A DNA stretch of 64,000 bases from Adiantum capillus-veneris (GCA_014529385.2 CM043945.1:140286241-140350240), one strand, 5' to 3'. Shown: positions 53,001-57,835, counted from the first letter of the stretch. A program made the numbers and translations. Notes: generated by a model from the sequence alone, not told the origin.

Positions 53001-55095
53001 ACTCATGGAGTATTGTCGTTCAGTGGACATTGCAGCAAACATCTTCATCATTTTCCTCACATCTTCGGCTTCATACGATTTGTTCAACATCAGGTGTTGA
53101 GAGGGGTGGTAAGACTTACACCACTCTGCTGCCTCACAGGTCTAAGGACATGTACGACTAGTGTGCCTCCGGGTTGACCACCCTTTGCATATGCATTTAG
53201 ACTGCAATGTCCGGCCGCCCACTTCTGGGCCAGCCGTCCGCCTTGTCCGGGTGCCCTCATATATTCCTATTTTGTCTTGTTGGGTTGTAAGGGATTTTTC
53301 CAGGCTTTGTCCTGCCTCCTTTTGGGCACCTATTATGGGGCTAGGGGGTACCCACTTCCACAGATCACAGATTATCATCTGATCATTGTGTATTGGGCCT
53401 TTTGTTCATGTTATTCATGGGGGGCTAATCACCCCTCTTCATCATATCTTGCATTTGTGGTCTATTGTCTCTCTCTCTCTCTCTCCTCTCTCACACTTCC
53501 GCACACGTGCACTCTCACAGTGCAGCCATAGGAGCTTGTGTGCATCCCTACAAAGAAAAGTCGCACTCAAATAAGCGCAGCATCGGCTGCCCATGAAAAT
53601 TTCAGCACTCTGACGCGTTTCTGAAGTAGAAGTCAGCCAAGGGGAACTCGCATGGGCATCCCCTACGCGAGCAGATACCAGAAGAAGAAGCTCCCGCGCA
53701 AAAAATTCTCAGTACGAAGCAGACTTAACCGTTCGCGGCTACAGGTATGAAAAATTTCAGCCAATAGGCTTATGAATTTCATGCATTCTTATGCATCAAA
53801 ATAGTATTTGGGATACGAACAGCGTAGACTATTTCAGAATTATGTGCTTGCAATTATTCAGAAGTAATAAGAAAAACTCCTTCAAGGGGGCGACTAGCCC
53901 ATCTTCTTGTCCCTAGTGGTGTGCCTGTCTTTTGCGTCATATTTTCTATTTTGTGTGGAATCTCACATGAAGAAGCTAGAAGTTACAAGTTCACGCTTCC
54001 AATTCTATGACACATACACACACACATACGTACACACACCATTCATCCACTGATTATAATTCAGTCATGCATGGTATTGATAACATCCCAACTGCCAATG
54101 ATGGGTGAAACTAGGTGTCGTCCCAACGTATTCCCCTATACACACTCCACACACACACACACACACGCACACACATTATTGAAACGATATGCACACTAAG
54201 TTTCTGTCGTAACTCCAAAGATGCAAGGCAAGCTCAGCCATCACGAAACCTAGTACGACATACAAAAGCACTGGATCAAAAGAATATACAACACTCCTTT
54301 ACCACCATTGTAACATTAACATGTTACAATAATGGAAATAGATGCCGGTTTCAAATTTTGTTCAAGACAACTCTTTTACCAGGCAACTTATGTACCGCAT
54401 TCTTGTTCACAGGATCTCAATTTTCACATATATAGCATAATGAGTACAGACAACAAAAGAAAATGTCTTGACTTAGGAACAGACTACTTCTCTGATCCAC
54501 TCTTTGAAAAAAAAACACAGTAACTACGTACCCTAGGCCAATTTCTCTGAAGATCAGAAGAGAAATTTCGAAATTTCTGCACCAGACCAAGCTGCTGATC
54601 AAAGTTCTTCACTTGCTGACTAGCAAAATCACTCATTTCTTGTGCACGTTCTGAAACCCTAAACCGGCGATCAAAATCCTTGGCACCTTTGCGGGCATCG
54701 TAGGTAAACTCCTCAACCTTGCGATTAGCAGCATTGAACCCCTGCTCAAACTTTCCCTGGAAATTCTGAGACTCTACAAACTTAACCGTTTGAAGCCAAG
54801 CAGATTCGATTATGTGGCCTGTTCTTTGGCTGAGAGAACGAGCGGCATCCACAAGGCGGGCTGCAAGATCATCCAAGCTGTTGTTATTGTTGTTACTGCT
54901 GGCACTGGCCAAGGCATATACTCGCAAGCTTCTGCAGCGAAGTTGGCTGTGGCGAGCTCGCGCCTTAGGAAGAGGCCGAAAAGATACAAACGCGCCTCTG
55001 CGTGGCGGCAAGGGAGGTCGCGTGATGTTAGTATCTGTAGACGTGTGATGATGGAGCAGAAAGGTAGTGTCTGACGCAGAAAAGGATGTCGCCAT
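13312..55095 (-). CDS. Predicted plastid membrane protein with C-terminal zinc ribbon (four exons, 297 aa)
   Basis: The coding sequence joins 55095-54532, 14108-14055, 13688-13563 and 13461-13312 on the minus strand. All three joins are phase 0 with GT-AG borders, giving 188+18+42+49 residues. Residues 1 to about 70 are Ser/Arg-rich with few acids, as in a chloroplast transit peptide. Residues about 80-205 are charged and helical ([34 protein letters not shown]). Residues about 208-238 are strongly hydrophobic ([20 protein letters not shown]), one or two membrane spans. Residues 249-297 hold a four-cysteine ribbon, CPSC (251/254) and CNYC (268/271), then VVWQP and an acidic tail IIDVDVD. I infer a membrane-anchored plastid protein whose zinc ribbon faces one side; its function is not known to me. 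ATG 55095 is chosen because it begins the transit-like segment (MATSFSAS). The separation of exon 1 from exon 2 by 40 kb of transposons is inferred from the perfect phase match and protein continuity. Confidence 0.8.
13563..13688 (-). CDS. Exon 3: membrane-spanning segment
   Basis: The exon is 126 nt with acceptor GACTGCAG and donor GAG|GTAAG. It encodes 42 residues, almost all hydrophobic, including [20 protein letters not shown], and ends NMVVE. Intron 3, between it and exon 4, is 101 bp. Confidence 0.88.
14055..14108 (-). CDS. Exon 2: 18-codon micro-exon
   Basis: The exon is 54 nt with acceptor TTTTTACAG and donor ACG|GTACC. It encodes [18 protein letters not shown], a basic amphipathic stretch placed just before the membrane segment. 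It has no ATG of its own, so it can only be expressed as part of a spliced transcript. Confidence 0.8.
14552..14703. repeat. 76-bp perfect tandem duplication
   Basis: The unit gaagctgtaacagaatttgg...cttgtcatagagggc occurs at 14552-14627 and is repeated without visible change at 14628-14703, which points to a recent duplication. It lies inside intron 1 of the plastid-protein gene. Confidence 0.92.
14822..16239 (-). mobile_element. Decayed LINE, reverse-transcriptase C-terminal region
   Basis: Minus-strand frames at 16239-15874, 15864-15403 and 15571-14991 encode the tail of a plant non-LTR reverse transcriptase. The zinc-binding region is visible as [40 protein letters not shown], then [17 protein letters not shown], which matches the RT-associated C..C..H..C pattern with its usual spacing. 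The frame changes between pieces, so the copy is not functional. Its 3' end, toward lower coordinates, carries the common plant L1 tail wording (in sense, TTTGTAGCCCTTTGGGCC near 14890) and a T-rich run on the plus strand at 14837-14847. It is embedded in intron 1 of the plastid-protein gene. Confidence 0.75.
16250..17230 (+). repeat. Remnant LTR of a second family, with TATA box and GCGTTTT-type array
   Basis: A TATA-like ccctataaaggg is at about 16332-16343. Downstream come several copies of an (A/C)NCGTTTT motif (accaacgttttggg, ccctagcgttttctgcag, ccaacgttttcag) and then a (CT)n tract (16951-17003). Next follows a region leading into a gag-like ATG at 17231. This looks like LTR plus leader of an element distinct from the DHR copies, but its ends could not be fixed. 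Confidence 0.45.
17231..17812 (+). pseudogene. Chimeric gag: foreign N-terminus fused in frame to DHR gag zinc-knuckle region (DHR-a)
   Basis: The frame from ATG 17231 reads [19 protein letters not shown], then [16 protein letters not shown], an in-frame TAA (17393-17395), then [20 protein letters not shown]. At about 17462 it changes without a frame break into sequence shared with all DHR copies ([19 protein letters not shown]). It ends with the knuckle [15 protein letters not shown] (C-x2-C-x4-H-x4-C) and a stop at 17812. The first part has no match in the other DHR copies, so this is a recombinant or truncated DHR copy joined to another element's gag start. It is a dead copy. Confidence 0.6.
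17813..18422 (+). pseudogene. DHR-a: retropepsin-like domain and start of Asp/His-rich domain
   Basis: Frames here encode [19 protein letters not shown], an aspartic-protease-like site (DPGS), followed by [20 protein letters not shown], the second half of a retropepsin fold. Then come the first Asp/His repeats ([20 protein letters not shown]) and [14 protein letters not shown] small deletion upstream of KCYG and a frame change around 18150 break the frame. The reading stops because DHR-b is inserted after 18422, and it resumes at 24358. Confidence 0.65.
18423..19587 (-). repeat. DHR-b 3' LTR (1,165 bp)
   Basis: On the plus strand it reads TGTTAGGTGCAGCGG at the left end and TGTCACGTGACA at the right. 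About twelve AAAAACGC(T/C)-type motifs lie between 18795 and 19160. It is followed on the right by the polypurine tract (complement of ttccctccttttc). Confidence 0.9.
19599..20084 (-). CDS. DHR-b C-terminal domain (unknown)
   Basis: This frame is conserved in all long DHR copies and runs almost to the polypurine tract. It begins [20 protein letters not shown], continues with a hydrophobic-aromatic block ([19 protein letters not shown]), then [19 protein letters not shown], and ends basic ([20 protein letters not shown]). I recognise no family. In DHR-c it is in one open frame with the protease and the Asp/His domain, so it is the end of a polyprotein rather than a separate gene. The hydrophobic block is too short to claim an envelope or membrane protein. 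Confidence 0.55.
   Translation of the reverse strand: MSTKHGHFRCELPQLIALDHKRKIRSHCLCVCGERFGIPFIGSFTLHAQSLEKTRFFPLTLHGMGMFMVLCWKWFQEFSAMEILEEGRSTTLDEVEASKEPQKTLCRFRRGPKKQALQTFMKFKYRTTHTSKSAGEESLPGFRMLLAISLDAIQFGTSTSL
20097..20606 (-). CDS. DHR-b Asp/His-rich repeat domain
   Basis: The frame opens with an array of Asp, His and Glu repeats ([48 protein letters not shown]). It then runs into a conserved non-repetitive part ([55 protein letters not shown]). The array is intrinsically disordered-looking and could bind metal or nucleic-acid partners, but that is only inference. In this copy the frame is separated from the protease frame by a TGA and small shifts, so it is partly decayed. Confidence 0.6.
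   Translation of the reverse strand: MHHCEQHDDLIDNDQHDDLDDKDEHDDLHDQDEISQKHVELHEEDVIVHKDDVLVDAFLSEANLVADSMNHEGLILALEPRFKEPSQEVLCVRMISTHALFECFIRDRFMYFSQHLYVIPFPRHDILCVEHVSLMDEHECMRISHERLKSMYVRKSHSMSLPWHDTFVE
20679..21695 (-). CDS. DHR-b gag C-terminal half, zinc knuckle and retropepsin-like domain
   Basis: A 338-codon open frame. Residues 1 to about 80 are the end of a Ty3-type gag core ([40 protein letters not shown]). A Ser/Asn-rich linker follows, then a CCHC knuckle [15 protein letters not shown], an acidic linker, and a retropepsin-like domain with active-site FDPGS and the later [11 protein letters not shown] strand-turn. Gag would form the particle and the knuckle bind RNA; the protease would process the polyprotein. 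In other copies the frame continues into the Asp/His-rich domain instead of RT. Confidence 0.75.
   Translation of the reverse strand: MKDDWRTLKQNGMPIMSFSNRVLQLGTQLRKSDDERKEAFLYGLDEYIKYDVKVLDPIDLNKAVAIALAQEMKHNKGKPKENKISTSTSQTFENGKNGNSSNQSSNSLSEKNSSNESKGKANTIAKPKLTPDEKVAQGIVGGYITPEEQSTYSKEGRCFHCHIKGHIKRTCPKPESNESKESTETTSFVNAINDNTSVPQVSHDPPIDDSLIKCYGHMMGQRFVILFDPGSMHDVISPSLVERARLEVSQRSPIEVSGFVPDMDAYLLFAIQKAVCTRRFVVSPLLGCDMILGIRWFRDANPLIDWEANTFTLNAKSDSSIVIHGEDIVHSLSPIANM
21637..22720 (-). pseudogene. DHR-b gag N-terminal region (broken)
   Basis: Reading from ATG 22720 ([20 protein letters not shown], a Pro-rich block [18 protein letters not shown]) the frame is disturbed by a 166-bp tandem duplication. 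It then continues as a Glu/Arg/Ala-rich coiled coil ([20 protein letters not shown]) and the gag core start ([38 protein letters not shown]). Two further stops or frame changes (near 22267 and 21640-21770) separate it from the next frame. Confidence 0.65.
22401..22732. repeat. 166-bp tandem duplication inside DHR-b gag
   Basis: The sequence tgaccatcacctccatagaa starts at 22401 and again at 22567. Both copies run through the gag start codon region (ctcgtggcgtagatggc ... ccatgcactatgatct). Other DHR copies have a single unit. Confidence 0.85.
23149..24357 (-). repeat. DHR-b 5' LTR (1,209 bp)
   Basis: The left plus-strand end is TGTTAGGTGCAGCGG (23149) and the right end is TATCACGTGACA (24357). 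It carries the same AAAAACGCT motif array as the partner LTR. The primer site lies immediately to its left. Confidence 0.9.
24358..25195 (+). pseudogene. DHR-a continuation: conserved region after Asp/His domain, C-terminal domain, polypurine tract
   Basis: After the second TTGTC, plus-strand coding resumes exactly where it stopped at 18422: [51 protein letters not shown], then the C-terminal domain ([33 protein letters not shown]). Internal stops (for example at about 24517 and 24928) and frame changes show decay. The polypurine tract GAAAGGAGGGGA (25184-25195) abuts the 3' LTR. Confidence 0.7.
25196..26295 (+). repeat. DHR-a 3' LTR (1,100 bp)
   Basis: The LTR starts TGTCACGTGACACATCC and ends TGCACCTTACA. 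It is in sense orientation and holds a GCGTTTT array (25640-25870). The matching 5' LTR is missing because DHR-a is truncated at about 17462. Confidence 0.85.
26296..26412. other. Fragment of the unknown repeat that hosts DHR-c
   Basis: This 117-bp piece lies between DHR-a and DHR-c. Its gacaccatccggtggtggtcc ... gactgctgcag part is similar to 52534-52582 on the far side of DHR-c, so it belongs to the same older repeat. Its last five bases, TCCAT, are the left target-site duplication of DHR-c. Confidence 0.55.
26413..26800 (+). repeat. DHR-c 5' LTR, first part
   Basis: It begins TGTCACGTGCAAATCTAACC, as does the 3' LTR at 50557 (with one small indel). It contains the TATA region (gccatatatagaaggaaacc) and the first GCGTTTT motifs, and breaks off near agccatcccaagccag where minus-strand gag of DHR-d starts. 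Confidence 0.8.
26836..27639 (-). pseudogene. DHR-d gag fragment
   Basis: From 27639: [38 protein letters not shown], stop near 27454, then coiled-coil frames and gag core ([40 protein letters not shown]) to about 26836. Stops and shifts make it non-functional. Confidence 0.65.
28095..29340 (-). repeat. DHR-d LTR (1,246 bp)
   Basis: It reads TGTTAGGTGCAGCGGAATG at 28095 and TGTCACGTGACA at 29340 on the plus strand. It carries an AAAAACGC array (28580-28920). Confidence 0.85.
29341..29404 (+). promoter_or_regulatory. DHR-c 5' LTR tail and primer binding site
   Basis: The last 51 bp of a sense LTR (ggagcactcatcttgagcaa ... caccttaca) are followed at once by TTGGTATCAGAGC. This is the complement of the initiator methionine tRNA 3' end used by many plant LTR elements. 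Confidence 0.85.
29830..30409 (+). pseudogene. DHR-c gag N-terminal part, interrupted
   Basis: From ATG 29830 an open frame encodes [20 protein letters not shown], a Pro-rich segment, then a long Glu/Arg/Lys coiled coil ([20 protein letters not shown]). It reaches the start of the gag core ([10 protein letters not shown]) and is cut by DHR-e at 30410. Just before the break about 33 bp normally present (coding [11 protein letters not shown] in other copies) are missing. The frame resumes at 48204 as QFNAYF-like sequence. Confidence 0.75.
30410..31622 (-). repeat. DHR-e 3' LTR (1,213 bp)
   Basis: Plus-strand ends are TGTTAGGTGCAGCGG and TGTCACGTGACA. It is followed on the right by the complement of the polypurine tract (tcccctccttttc). 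Confidence 0.9.
31634..32168 (-). pseudogene. DHR-e C-terminal domain, part
   Basis: From the Gyp-1 insertion site (target GAATG at 32169-32173) down to the polypurine tract the minus strand encodes the end of the DHR polyprotein: [20 protein letters not shown], then [50 protein letters not shown] shift near 31925-31955 breaks the frame. The upstream part continues at 39461. Confidence 0.65.
32174..33433 (+). repeat. Gyp-1 5' LTR (1,260 bp)
   Basis: Ends are TGTTGCTAATTGG and GTTTTGTGACA. A TATA box (cctataaaaggg, TATAAAA at 32885-32891) and an AATAAA signal (33280-33285) bracket the likely R region. A poly(G) run of about 20 lies at 33299-33318, and the TGAnnnnnTACGG-rich leader contains repeated ctcacgggaagtacg units (33107-33205). 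Confidence 0.93.
33504..34853 (+). pseudogene. Gyp-1 gag (interrupted by stops)
   Basis: One frame from ATG 33504 encodes an N-terminal coiled coil ([20 protein letters not shown]), then the Ty3 gag core ([57 protein letters not shown]) and the knuckle [14 protein letters not shown] (C-x2-C-x4-H-x4-C). In-frame stops at 33831 (TAA), 34527 (TAG) and 34851 (TAG) kill it. The TAG before DDQGG looks like a former Trp codon, which fits cytosine deamination on the other strand. Confidence 0.85.
34860..36146 (+). pseudogene. Gyp-1 protease and reverse transcriptase
   Basis: The same frame continues with a retropepsin site ([22 protein letters not shown]). The RT follows: [73 protein letters not shown] (first catalytic Asp), [14 protein letters not shown], then [11 protein letters not shown] (the catalytic DD pair) and [12 protein letters not shown] at 35889 splits the RT just before the FFDD motif. 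A frameshift near 36130-36145 changes the frame to that of the downstream domains. Confidence 0.9.
36147..38190 (+). pseudogene. Gyp-1 RNase H, integrase and chromodomain
   Basis: After the frameshift: [16 protein letters not shown], RNase H ([49 protein letters not shown]). The integrase has an H-H-C-C zinc finger ([16 protein letters not shown]), a D-D-E core ([35 protein letters not shown]) and the C-terminal part ([22 protein letters not shown]). The last segment, [20 protein letters not shown], is a chromodomain, which places the element among the chromoviruses. Stops at 36196, 36337, 37447 and 37522 make it non-functional. Confidence 0.92.
38203..39460 (+). repeat. Gyp-1 3' LTR (1,258 bp)
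   Basis: It matches 32174-33433 over its full length with about 40 visible differences and a slightly shorter poly(G) run (39330-39345). It is followed by the second GAATG. Confidence 0.93.
39461..39889 (-). pseudogene. DHR-e polyprotein, middle part
   Basis: Minus-strand coding from the DHR-f insertion site downward: [70 protein letters not shown], then the join with 32168 across Gyp-1. It carries several tandem DHR repeat units. Confidence 0.7.
39890..41165 (-). repeat. DHR-f 3' LTR (1,276 bp)
   Basis: The left end is TATTAGGTGCAGCAG, a G-to-A change in the terminal TG. The right end is TGTCACGTGACA. About ten (G/C)AAAAACGC motifs occur between 40270 and 40720. Confidence 0.9.
41166..41802 (-). 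CDS. DHR-f C-terminal domain
   Basis: The frame 41802-41443 reads [77 protein letters not shown], then [12 protein letters not shown] and a stop. The basic end (RPKKQ-type segment) lies in another frame near 41290-41350. It matches the same domain in DHR-b, -c and -e. Function unknown. Confidence 0.5.
41792..42290 (-). CDS. DHR-f Asp/His-rich domain
   Basis: Best preserved Asp/His array: [60 protein letters not shown], then [20 protein letters not shown]. After this a short block ([13 protein letters not shown]) is itself duplicated, with two copies at about 41935-42020. The array is built from degenerate 7-10 residue units beginning HDD or HDE. A small deletion just upstream (near 42280) puts it out of frame with the protease in this copy; in DHR-c the two are in one frame. 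Confidence 0.6.
42258..43409 (-). CDS. DHR-f gag core end, zinc knuckle, protease-like domain
   Basis: A 383-codon frame: gag core ([40 protein letters not shown]), Ser/Asn-rich linker, knuckle [14 protein letters not shown], acidic linker, protease-like domain. The active-site region reads [15 protein letters not shown], so the usual DPGS has become DPSS and this copy is probably protease-dead. The second conserved part, [20 protein letters not shown], is intact. The frame ends at 42258 after [12 protein letters not shown] because of the small upstream deletion. Confidence 0.75.
   Translation of the reverse strand: MARFMPPRYLARLKDDWRALKQNGIPVMSFSDRVLQLGTQLRKSDDERKEAFLFGLDDYIKFDVEVFDPIDLNKEVAIALAQEMKHNKGKPKENKTSTSTSQISQNPQNSKNGKNGNSSNQSSNSLSEKNSSNESKGKANTIAKPKLTPDEKVAQGIVGGYITSEEQRTYSKEGRCFHCHIKGHIQRTCPKLESNESKESTEPTSSVNAINDTTSVPQVSHDPPIDDSLIKCYGQVSGQCFVILSDPSSMHDVISLSLVERACLEVSQKSPLEVSGFVPGMDALITQECLGVLFAIQQAAFTRRFVVSPLSGCDMILGIQWFRDCNPLIDWEANTLTLHAKSDSPIVIRGEDIVHSPSLIAHMQDKIERIQEKDSFSLFFSQA
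43410..44251 (-). pseudogene. DHR-f gag N-terminal region
   Basis: From ATG 44251: [57 protein letters not shown] and a stop at 44015. Then coiled-coil sequence with an internally repeated unit (cggcaattctttcgtttctt twice, 43916 and 43970), and [20 protein letters not shown] in 43819-43508. Stops and shifts separate the pieces. Confidence 0.65.
44671..45957 (-). repeat. DHR-f 5' LTR (1,287 bp)
   Basis: Ends are TGTTAGGTGCAGCAG and TGTCACGTGACA. It differs from the partner LTR by scattered substitutions and a few short duplications (an extra gtgggatgctgc near 45410 and a longer ggactgact array near 45885). Confidence 0.92.
45958..46503 (-). CDS. DHR-e gag-like coiled coil fused directly to Asp/His domain
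   Basis: From ATG 46503 a 154-codon frame reads [20 protein letters not shown], a Pro-rich block, [20 protein letters not shown], then an unusually regular Lys/Glu/Arg coiled coil ([35 protein letters not shown]). It then jumps to [13 protein letters not shown], the sequence that in other copies lies after the protease, and on (one frame over) to SPKHDTQDL and Asp/His repeats interrupted by DHR-f. The gag core, knuckle and protease are absent. The coiled coil differs from that in DHR-b, -c and -f, so this may be a separate DHR subfamily. Confidence 0.65.
47001..48203 (-). repeat. DHR-e 5' LTR (1,203 bp)
   Basis: Ends are TGTTAGGTGCAACGG and TGTCATGTGACA, the latter with one C-to-T change in the terminal palindrome. 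The AAAAACGCT array runs from about 47390 to 47750. Confidence 0.9.
48204..48645 (+). pseudogene. DHR-c gag core
   Basis: After the ATCAA duplication the plus-strand frame resumes (QFNAYF-like, with a shift). It then reads [60 protein letters not shown] and ends [11 protein letters not shown] at a TAG. This is a retrotransposon gag core. It is followed by Ser/Asn-rich linker, knuckle and early protease sequence (48646-49204), all disturbed by frameshifts. Confidence 0.75.
49205..50365 (+). CDS. DHR-c protease C-terminus, Asp/His-rich domain and C-terminal domain in one open frame
   Basis: This 386-codon frame shows the true layout of the DHR polyprotein. It reads through the second half of the retropepsin-like domain ([20 protein letters not shown]), then [20 protein letters not shown], the Asp/His array ([37 protein letters not shown]), the conserved block [20 protein letters not shown], and the C-terminal domain ([40 protein letters not shown]). 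It ends at a TAG after WKEP; the basic tail continues beyond. In an autonomous Ty3/Gypsy element RT would follow the protease here, but it is replaced by about 300 residues of unknown function. Only 191 bp separate the stop from the 3' LTR. Confidence 0.7.
   Translation: MSGFAPDMDSLITKECLDVLFTVQHASFRKKFVVSPLSGCDMLLGIRWFREHNPLIDWAANTFTFNAKSDSPIVIRGEQVVHSSSLISNVQAKIDTIQEKETLSVSSSPKHDTHDLDDNDKHDELHDDDKHDESHDNDLHDQDVIIHEHDDLHDPDVIVHKDDGLVDTCSSEANLIADSINHEEPILALKSRSQEPPQEVLCVRMISQHALFECFIRNAFLYFSHRPYVIPFHRHAILHVEHDSLTNEHGCMRISHGKMKCLHSRNSHSMSLPWHDTVSERAQDHLNIKHRHFLCVLPQLIDLDQKVKIRPHCLRVFDERFGTPSLCSSALHAQFFRRNSIFPITLHGMGMFMFLCWKWFQEFSFSEILEEGRHMTLDEVEAWKEP
50557..51729 (+). repeat. DHR-c 3' LTR (1,173 bp), sense orientation
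   Basis: It starts TGTCACGTGCACATC after the purine tract (gaaaagaagggga, 50544-50556) and ends CACCTTACA. A TATA box (atatataagg, 50851-50860) precedes about eight GCGTTTT motifs between 50945 and 51410, so the array is in the transcribed leader. The right target duplication TCCAT follows. Confidence 0.9.
51730..54050 (+). repeat. Older unknown repeat that hosts DHR-c
   Basis: No gene family is recognised. A possible coding start ([20 protein letters not shown], 51800-51860) soon decays. From 52320 to 52720 degenerate repeats of about 90-100 bp recur (...tcttctcagaggatcttcaaagc..., ...cttttcagaggctcttcacagc..., ...attcagaggacgg...), each with a ctg(a/c)atctgg or gtctgg(c/g)ttt phrase. Near 53885-53935 cgactagcccatcttcttgtccc resembles the end of the Gyp-1 LTR, so an old gypsy LTR may lie at its right end. 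Confidence 0.4.
54532..55095 (-). CDS. Exon 1 of the plastid-protein gene
   Basis: 564 nt, 188 codons, from ATG 55095 to donor CCTAGG|GTACGTAG (GT at 54531-54530). It encodes the transit-like N-terminus and the charged helical region ending DLQRNWPR, which joins YRRQLDRL of exon 2. Reading on past the donor gives only 15 more residues before a stop (54486-54484), supporting use of the splice site. Confidence 0.85.
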
Positions 55096-55654
55096 GGCCG
55101 GCCAACAATGAGGTCCAACGTCACGCCGTAACAATTGCCGTAATCAGCACCACAAGGGGGGGGGCGGGAGAGAGAGAGAGACCTTGAGAGAGCTTCACGA
55201 ACGTCCGCGGATGTGCAGGCTAGGGGAGCTGAGAGGACAATTGTTGTCCACGTGGAAATGGACCATGGGATAGCTAGATACATCCGACGTTGCAGGGCTG
55301 TGATCTTCACAAAGGCTCGGGTAAGACGAGGCGGAAGGGGCGTGCAGAGCCCGTGGCGTCCATTCATTGGAGATGAAGAAGCGCAAGCCTTCCGGACCCA
55401 CCATCCAAACAGGCGATACCCCCGGCAGTTGGAAGCCTTCCGCCTGCTTTTGCGCGCAAAGGAGAGAGAAGCAGCCCTAAGCATGACCCGGAGCGCTCAC
55501 TGCTGATGCTCATCCAGCATGGGGCTTTGGCAATAAATGTTTTTGCCTTCTTGTGAATAGTGAGAGCGGAGGCAATGGAAAGCTAGGGAGATGTTGTTGC
55601 CCTCGTCTGAACCTGGCCTAAGCAATGTCACTCTCTACTTCCCCATCTTCCAGC

Positions 55655-55776
55655 CTCGAAATACGAAACACTCAAGTACTCCTCCTCTCCCAGAGTCCCA
55701 ACTCCCCTACTAACACTCGAAATACGGAACACTTAAGTACTCCTCCTCTCCCAGAGTCCCAACTCCCCTCCTAAAA
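55655..55776. repeat. 61-bp tandem duplication
   Basis: ctcgaaatacg(a/g)aacact(c/t)aagtactcctcc...caactcccct starts at 55655 and again at 55716, with very few differences. Confidence 0.85.
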
Positions 55777-56126
55777 CTCCATGAAGGGTAGCGATGGTTC
55801 TCTAAGTAATTGCAATTTTACCTAAAAATTCGAGAGATGATAGTGTCATGACACCAAATCGTCCTCTGGCTACACCTACTCCTCTGGTGACTTTTTCTCT
55901 TCCTACACCCTCACAAGACCAGCAATCTTAACAATGGGCAAACTCCAAAATCATGTAACAAACAAGGAGGGGGATCAAACCAAATGAATGCACATGAGGA
56001 CACATGTCGTACAACAGGAGAAAGCTTTAACAATGGTGAGAACATAGAAGACGTTGGTGAAACGTGTTTGCATAGGAGAGAGAAAAGAAGAGAAACATGA
56101 GCGAGATAGGCTCGCTTTCACAAGAC

Positions 56127-56129
<3 letters not shown>

Positions 56130-56184
<55 letters not shown>
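56130..56184. repeat. (GA)n microsatellite
   Basis: An uninterrupted (GA)n tract of about 27 units. The minus-strand frame across it is poly Leu-Ser and not a gene. Confidence 0.92.
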
Positions 56185-56187
<3 letters not shown>

Positions 56188-57009
56188 AAAGCCCTTACCA
56201 ATGAAGAGTGAGTTTAGGAAATGAAAAGACACATGAAGGTGGAAAGTCAAAAGACTTTTTGTGTCCAGATAAAGAGGTGGTCAAGGTACATTTATGTTTC
56301 TCTTCTCCTTTGTTTCTGCTTCAATGTTTTTTTCTCTTTAGAGTGTCCTTCCACTATGTAGGTAGTGAATATTTTGTCTGTTAATACCATTAGTACTTTG
56401 GTATTGAAAATTTTAGTGCTTTTTAATTCTAAAATGTGGCATCTCAAAAAAAAAGTCCTCCCTTTTGGTCATGAGGGGGCCATATAGTTAGATTTATCCC
56501 ATGGTATACATTAAATGTGAGATAAAGAATGTAGATAGGGGGAACCGGCTCTCTAGAAGTGATTGTATACATTAGAATTACTAGTAGCTTCAATAATTAC
56601 TAGCCGATCATTGCAAAGTCAGACAATCAATCAGAACCCAGTATGGGCACCTATAAATAGTACCCGTTACTTTCATTTTGGGATGTTAGTTAGTCTTGAA
56701 ACGAGCTCTAATGTATCCATAAGTCTTTAGAACTATTGTACCATCTTGTAATATCTCGATTCCAATGTTCTCTAGTTATGTTTTTTCATTTCAATGCCAT
56801 TGTTTGTCTGGTTTTCCATTTAGTCGTCTGAATTGTGATTCTGTTCATCTCATCTAATGTGATCTCTGAAATTTGACATTAAAGTTCTAAACCTAGAATA
56901 GTTGTCAAGTGACCAGCTCATTCCATTTTGGCAATCACGGTGGTGAGCTAAAGCTCTTGATAGGAACTATTCTTCTTTTTAGAATTCAGAGTCAACCAGC
57001 TATTCGCAA

Positions 57010-57789
57010 TGCCGCCAAGACATTTAGTGAGAGGAAGGAGGCCCACTACGGTGTTTGTTGATGAACAGGACCACATCAGCATAGTGGTTGAAGAATTGGA
57101 GTAGATCTTTCATAGAGAACCACATTCTCGGAATGAGGAAATTGATGTTAATGCTAGGAGAAGAGGTAGTGAGGGGCATAGTGTTAAGTATGGAGCCTAA
57201 TTCACCCCTTGTAATTTTTAGTCTTAAAAACGCACATTTGTAAGGTCCCCATTATGAGGAGTAGCCATCGAGCGTAAGAAAAATCACTCGTCGAGAAACC
57301 AAAAATTCACGCCAATTCACTGGAATATTCCTTTTTTGCCTAAATATTGTGGTCGGACGGCGGTCGAAAAGTGGTCAAAAAATGGCTGGTCGGTTAGCCA
57401 TTGACCGACAGTCAATGGCCGATGGCCAGTGGCCAAATTCAATGTCCGGTGGCCGATTTCTAGGCGGACTTGTCTTCTCAAGGGCGGCCACACATGGGTG
57501 CATTGGAGAGTCCAACTTGGACTTGTCTACACAAGGGTGTCTACACATGTTTTTCTCTAATGAGAGAGGGCAGTCTATTTGGCTTATAAAAGGAGGCATT
57601 TTCTACACACAAAATCCATTGTGAAGTTGATAAAACAAGGTGTATGTGAGGTGGTGACAGAAGCAAGGTGGGAGCTCCATTAAGGGTATAACCCCTTTGT
57701 AACCTACTTCTAGTTTGAAGTACTAAAGCCATTGAGTTGTTGCTTTCCCGTGGACGTAGCACACATTGCGTGAACCACGTATATCATGT

Positions 57790-57835
<46 letters not shown>

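Larger units (their letters stand above)
55096..56990. other. Upstream region of the plastid-protein gene and intergenic repeats
   Basis: The first few hundred bases should hold the 5' UTR and promoter of the minus-strand gene (a GA-rich tract at 55159-55181 is a plausible leader element); no TATA box is clear. Further right are a 61-bp tandem duplication and a (GA)n tract. Open frames antisense to exon 1 have no recognised domain. Confidence 0.4.

Noticed and set aside
54810-55484. A 224-codon minus-strand frame and several plus-strand frames over exon 1
   Set aside because: They overlap the well-supported exon 1 in other frames, have no domain and are explained by its G/C-rich coding sequence.
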